Source: Comamonadaceae bacterium
GTDB lineage: Bacteria > Pseudomonadota > Gammaproteobacteria > Burkholderiales > Burkholderiaceae_C
Direction: 5' to 3'
Length of the DNA: 7,819 nt
Assembly (NCBI GenBank): GCA_947374485.1
Contig: CANCCF010000191.1
Span: 1 to 7,819 of the forward strand
The position numbers and the translations under genes were made by a program. The notes beneath the pieces are model-generated. The model was not told the origin of the DNA. It did not search any database and saw only the letters and a program-made list of their open reading frames with translations. How positions within the stretch are numbered: position 1 is the first letter of the stretch; the number at the start of each line of letters is the position of its first letter. Positions 5,156 to 7,819 of this stretch are shown in pieces.

Positions 5156-6186
5156 GGCTGTTTGCGCTGGTATTTGTTGACCGCCCGGTTGTGCTCGTCC
5201 AGGCTGGCGCTGAACTGGCTGCTGCCGTCACCACGGGCTACAAAATACAGGGCGTTGGATTCTGCGGGTTGCACCGCCGCCAGCAGGGCAGCGCGCCCGG
5301 GCATGGCAATGGGCGTGGGCGGCAGGCCATTGCGGGTGTAGGTGTTCCAGGCCGTGTCGGCCAGCAGGTCGGCGCGGCGCAGGTTGCCATCAAACAGCGG
5401 GCCCAGGCCATAGATCACGCTAGGGTCGGTCTGCAAGCGCATGCCGATGCGCAGACGGTTGCTGAACACTGCGGCAATCAGGGATCGGTCGCTGGAGCGG
5501 CCGGTTTCCTTTTCCACAATGCTGGCCAGCACCAGCGCCTGTTCGGGTGACTGCAGGGGTGACTGCGGTGCGCGCTGGGCCCAGGCGGCCTCCAGCTTTT
5601 TGTCCATGGCACGTGCAGCGCGCTGCAGCAAGGCCAAGTCGGTGCTGCCCTTGGCATAGGTGTAGGTGTCGGGGAAGAAGCGGCCTTCGGCCGCCAGGCC
5701 GGGTTTGCCCAGCTGTTGCATCAACTCTTCGGGTGTCAGCTCCGCTGTGAGCGGCCTTAGCTGTTCGGCCTTTTTCAGGGCTTCACGCAACTGGCGCAGG
5801 TTCCAGCCTTCCACCAGGGTCACGCTGCGCAGCGCCTCTTCGCCACGCACCAGGGTGCTGAGCAGGCTGCGCGGCGTGGCGCCTTGCTCCAACTCGTAGC
5901 TGCCGGCCTTGATCAGGCGCGCCTGCCCTGAGAGGCGAAACCACCAGTACAGCACGCCCGGGTTGATGGCCACGCCCGCCTGCTGCACCTGCAGTGCCAC
6001 CTCGCGCGGGTTGGAGCCGGGCTCCACCGACAGGTCGATGGACGCAGCTTTCAGTTTGAGCGGCGCGTTCAGCCATGCGTAGCTGCCACAGCCCAAACCC
6101 AGGGCCGCGGTCAGCAGACAAGCAATCAAGAGGCGCACAGCCTTAGGCCAGAAGGGACAACATGCTCCGAATGATAATGGACCCAT
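5152..6186 (-). CDS. mltG: Endolytic murein transglycosylase MltG (YceG-like)
   Basis: MltG is an inner-membrane lytic transglycosylase that cuts nascent glycan strands and is thought to set their length. As drawn it has 344 residues: a short cytoplasmic lead, one membrane helix (about 17-39), a LysM-like region (50-115, with VEPGSNPREVA and IKAGSYEL), then the YceG catalytic domain with GRFFPDTY (168-175), ASIVEKET (221-228, catalytic Glu most likely E225) and RLRIGMRLQTDPSVIYG (244-260). The start is uncertain. ATG 6186 overlaps the ygfZ start on the other strand, and its lead residues look unlike the family. GTG 6138 gives VRLLIACLL, a more typical N-terminus, but its AAGG lies only two bases upstream. 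It is the first gene of the leftward operon and its stop overlaps tmk (ATGA). Confidence 0.9.
   Translation of the reverse strand: MGPLSFGACCPFWPKAVRLLIACLLTAALGLGCGSYAWLNAPLKLKAASIDLSVEPGSNPREVALQVQQAGVAINPGVLYWWFRLSGQARLIKAGSYELEQGATPRSLLSTLVRGEEALRSVTLVEGWNLRQLREALKKAEQLRPLTAELTPEELMQQLGKPGLAAEGRFFPDTYTYAKGSTDLALLQRAARAMDKKLEAAWAQRAPQSPLQSPEQALVLASIVEKETGRSSDRSLIAAVFSNRLRIGMRLQTDPSVIYGLGPLFDGNLRRADLLADTAWNTYTRNGLPPTPIAMPGRAALLAAVQPAESNALYFVARGDGSSQFSASLDEHNRAVNKYQRKQP
6139..6184. promoter_or_regulatory. Compact divergent control region between mltG and ygfZ
   Basis: If mltG starts at GTG 6138, 46 bp separate the divergent genes. A GATAAT hexamer at 6173-6178 (+) resembles a -10 element for ygfZ, but so close to the ATG that the message would have almost no leader. 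On the other strand TATCAT (6176-6171) could be a -10 for mltG. The two overlap. I find no matching -35 boxes, so this is a weak prediction. Confidence 0.22.
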
Positions 6187-7123
6187 GCACGACACCCAGT
6201 CCTCCCAGATCTCTTTCGCCCTGCGCGGCATTGCCCGGCTCAGCCACTTGGGCGTCATCCGCGTGGAGGGTGACGATGCAGCCAAATTCCTGCATGGGCA
6301 GCTGACCCAGGACTTTTCCCTGCTGGGCCAGGACCAGGCGCGCCTGGCGGCCTTTTGCTCGGCCAAGGGCCGCATGCAGGCCAGCTTCATTGGCTTCAAG
6401 CGCAGCCCGGGTGACATCTTGCTGGTATGCAGCCGTGACCTGCTGGCCACCACGCTGAAGCGCCTGTCCATGTTTGTGATGCGAGCCAAAGCCAAACTGA
6501 CAGATGCCACTGACACCTATGCCATCTATGGCCTGGCGGGCGATGCCGTGCTGCCCGGTGCAGCGGCCACCCCGCCGTGGGCGGCCAGCCAGGTTGGTGA
6601 TGCCACCGCCCTCACCCTGTATCCGGCCGCCGGTGTGGCACGCCAAATGTGGGTGGCCCCTGTGGACGTGCCTGCCCCTGCAGGCCCTGCGTTGGCGCTG
6701 GATACCTGGCTGTGGAGCGAGGTGCAAAGCGGCATTGCGACCCTCAGCCAGCCGGTGTTTGATGCCTTTGTGCCGCAGATGCTGAACTTCGAATCGGTGG
6801 GTGGCGTCAACTTCAAGAAGGGCTGCTACCCGGGCCAGGAGGTGGTGGCGCGCAGCCAGTTCCGGGGCACCCTGAAACGCCGGGGCTTTGTGGCCCATTG
6901 CGACGCCGCCCTGCAGCCGGGCCAGGAGGTGTTCAACAGCCTGGATGCCGAGCAACCCGTGGGCTTGGTGGTGCAGGCCGCCATGGCACCCTCTGGCGGT
7001 TTCGATGCAATTGTTTCGCTGCAACTATCGGCCCTGGCCAGTGGCACCCTGCGTGCTGGCAGCAGCAACGGTCCTGCGCTGGCCCTGCTGCCGCTACCCT
7101 ACGCCTTGATGGAAGACATTTAG
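6185..7123 (+). CDS. ygfZ: YgfZ/GcvT-type folate-binding protein (Fe-S and tRNA-modification related)
   Basis: The 312-residue protein belongs to the YgfZ family, relatives of the glycine-cleavage T protein that bind tetrahydrofolate and support certain iron-sulfur enzymes, including the tRNA thiomethylase MiaB. The signature KGCYPGQE is at 212-219, followed by VVARSQFRGTLKRR (220-233), with the family's essential Cys as C214. The N-terminal part shows LGVIRVEGDDAAKFLHGQLTQD (22-43) and SAKGRMQASFIGF (59-71), also typical. The ATG at 6185 is the only sensible start in frame before the conserved LSHLGVIRV; its Shine-Dalgarno is poor. The gene diverges from the mltG operon and precedes cheZ in the same direction. 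Confidence 0.93.
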   Translation: MHDTQSSQISFALRGIARLSHLGVIRVEGDDAAKFLHGQLTQDFSLLGQDQARLAAFCSAKGRMQASFIGFKRSPGDILLVCSRDLLATTLKRLSMFVMRAKAKLTDATDTYAIYGLAGDAVLPGAAATPPWAASQVGDATALTLYPAAGVARQMWVAPVDVPAPAGPALALDTWLWSEVQSGIATLSQPVFDAFVPQMLNFESVGGVNFKKGCYPGQEVVARSQFRGTLKRRGFVAHCDAALQPGQEVFNSLDAEQPVGLVVQAAMAPSGGFDAIVSLQLSALASGTLRAGSSNGPALALLPLPYALMEDI

Positions 7124-7150
7124 GTCCGGCAAAATTTGACTGTTGCTGCA

Positions 7151-7176
7151 AAGCACATGGCCAAACCGGCGTGCTT
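7151..7176 (+). promoter_or_regulatory. Stem-loop in the ygfZ-cheZ spacer
   Basis: AAGCAC (7151-7156) pairs with GTGCTT (7171-7176), and inside it GCC (7160-7162) with GGC (7168-7170), leaving a three-base bulge on one side and an AAACC loop. No T-run follows, so it is not a standard terminator, though it could weaken read-through or be a leader element of cheZ. A CATAAT at 7183-7188 could be a -10 for cheZ but lacks a convincing -35. Confidence 0.3.
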
Positions 7177-7227
7177 AGGTTCCATAATGGTGCCAAGGCT
7201 GTTCCACTTCCGACTGGCAAATAATAA

Positions 7228-7819
7228 ATGTCCTCTCCACTGACCAAAGAAGAAGCGTTCGAACGATTGGGTGCGATCACACGGGAGATGCATGAGGCAT
7301 TGACTGTGCTGGGCAACAACAACCTGCAGAAGATCGTCCACGAAATTCCCAATGCCCGCGACCGCCTGGCCTATGTGGGAAAGATGACCGAAGACGCTGC
7401 CAACAAGGTGCTGACACTGGTCGAAAAAGCCAAGCCGGAATGCAATGACCTCGTGAACCGCGGTGTGCAGCTCAACGAGTCCCTCACCCGGTTGGCCGCC
7501 AAGCCCGACATGAATGTGGAAGTAGCCCGCGGCATGATGCTGACCTGCGGCAAGTTCGCCCAGAACACTGCCAACTTTGCCGAGGCGCAAAGTGCCGTGC
7601 TCAGCGACATCATGATGGCTCAGGACTTTCAGGACCTCTCAGGGCAAGTCATCCAGAAGGTCATTGACATCATCACCCGCACCGAGCTGCAGTTGGTGCA
7701 GTTGCTGGTGGACAGCTCACCCGAACATGCCGCACCTGTGCCCGAAGCTGAACAGGTGGCCGCCACCGTCGACACCCATGTGCTGACCGGACCGCAAACG
7801 GCGGACAAGGCCATGCAGC
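7228..7819 (+). CDS. cheZ: CheY-P phosphatase CheZ (3' end outside window)
   Basis: The frame from ATG 7228 is open to the edge for 197 residues; E. coli CheZ has 214. CheZ speeds loss of phosphate from CheY and so ends the motor-switching signal in chemotaxis. The long helical hairpin is visible, as is the active-site stretch IMMAQDFQDLSGQVIQKVID (128-147). By alignment from memory, D136 and Q140 correspond to E. coli D143 and Q147; the glutamine positions the attacking water. The C-terminal CheY-binding helix would lie beyond the window, after a linker rich in Ala, Pro and Glu (from about 162). No cheY lies upstream; the neighbour is ygfZ. The Shine-Dalgarno is weak (TGGCAAATAATAA before the ATG). 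Confidence 0.93.
   Translation, partial: MSSPLTKEEAFERLGAITREMHEALTVLGNNNLQKIVHEIPNARDRLAYVGKMTEDAANKVLTLVEKAKPECNDLVNRGVQLNESLTRLAAKPDMNVEVARGMMLTCGKFAQNTANFAEAQSAVLSDIMMAQDFQDLSGQVIQKVIDIITRTELQLVQLLVDSSPEHAAPVPEAEQVAATVDTHVLTGPQTADKAMQ

Noticed and set aside
6187..6516. Extension of the MltG frame to 6516
   Set aside because: It lies antisense within ygfZ coding sequence, and the added 110 residues look unlike any MltG N-terminus.

Overview
The window looks like chromosomal DNA of a betaproteobacterium, most likely order Burkholderiales and Comamonadaceae-like. The grounds are high GC, the proteins MltG, Tmk, HolB, PilZ, TatD, YgfZ and CheZ in the style of that group, and the gene order mltG-tmk-holB-pilZ-tatD. 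The genus is inference from general familiarity; no database was searched.

Layout. Bases 1-158 hold the 3' end of an unrecognised rightward gene. Bases 178-1630 hold a very small mobile element of about 1.4 kb, bounded by 21-bp direct repeats (188-208 and 1613-1633) that form the core and one arm of a dif site, the target of XerC/XerD. The left copy is a complete dif-like site. The right copy keeps the central region and XerC arm but has a degenerate XerD arm. The element encodes no integrase. It carries a protein resembling the XafT/VC1465 (DUF3653-type) Xer recombination activators, a ribbon-helix-helix protein with an 11-bp-phased repeat in front of its gene, a 66-residue helical protein, and about 300 bases of hairpin-rich sequence with no convincing gene. 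It reads as a minimal 'integrative mobile element exploiting Xer' (IMEX) inserted at a dif site between two convergent host genes.

Bases 1666-6186 hold a tightly packed leftward operon, in transcription order mltG, tmk, holB, pilZ, tatD and an exported ankyrin-repeat protein. Junctions are ATGA overlaps (mltG/tmk and tmk/holB), a 9-nt gap (holB/pilZ), an abutting TGA-GTG (pilZ/tatD) and a TGATG overlap (tatD/ankyrin). It combines peptidoglycan glycan-strand cleavage, dTMP phosphorylation, clamp loading, type IV pilus assembly and a TatD nuclease.

Bases 6185-7819 are rightward: ygfZ, whose start lies against or overlaps the mltG start on the other strand, then a spacer of about 100 bp with a stem-loop, then cheZ running off the right edge. 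The host genes are ordinary. The part most worth attention is 160-1640.
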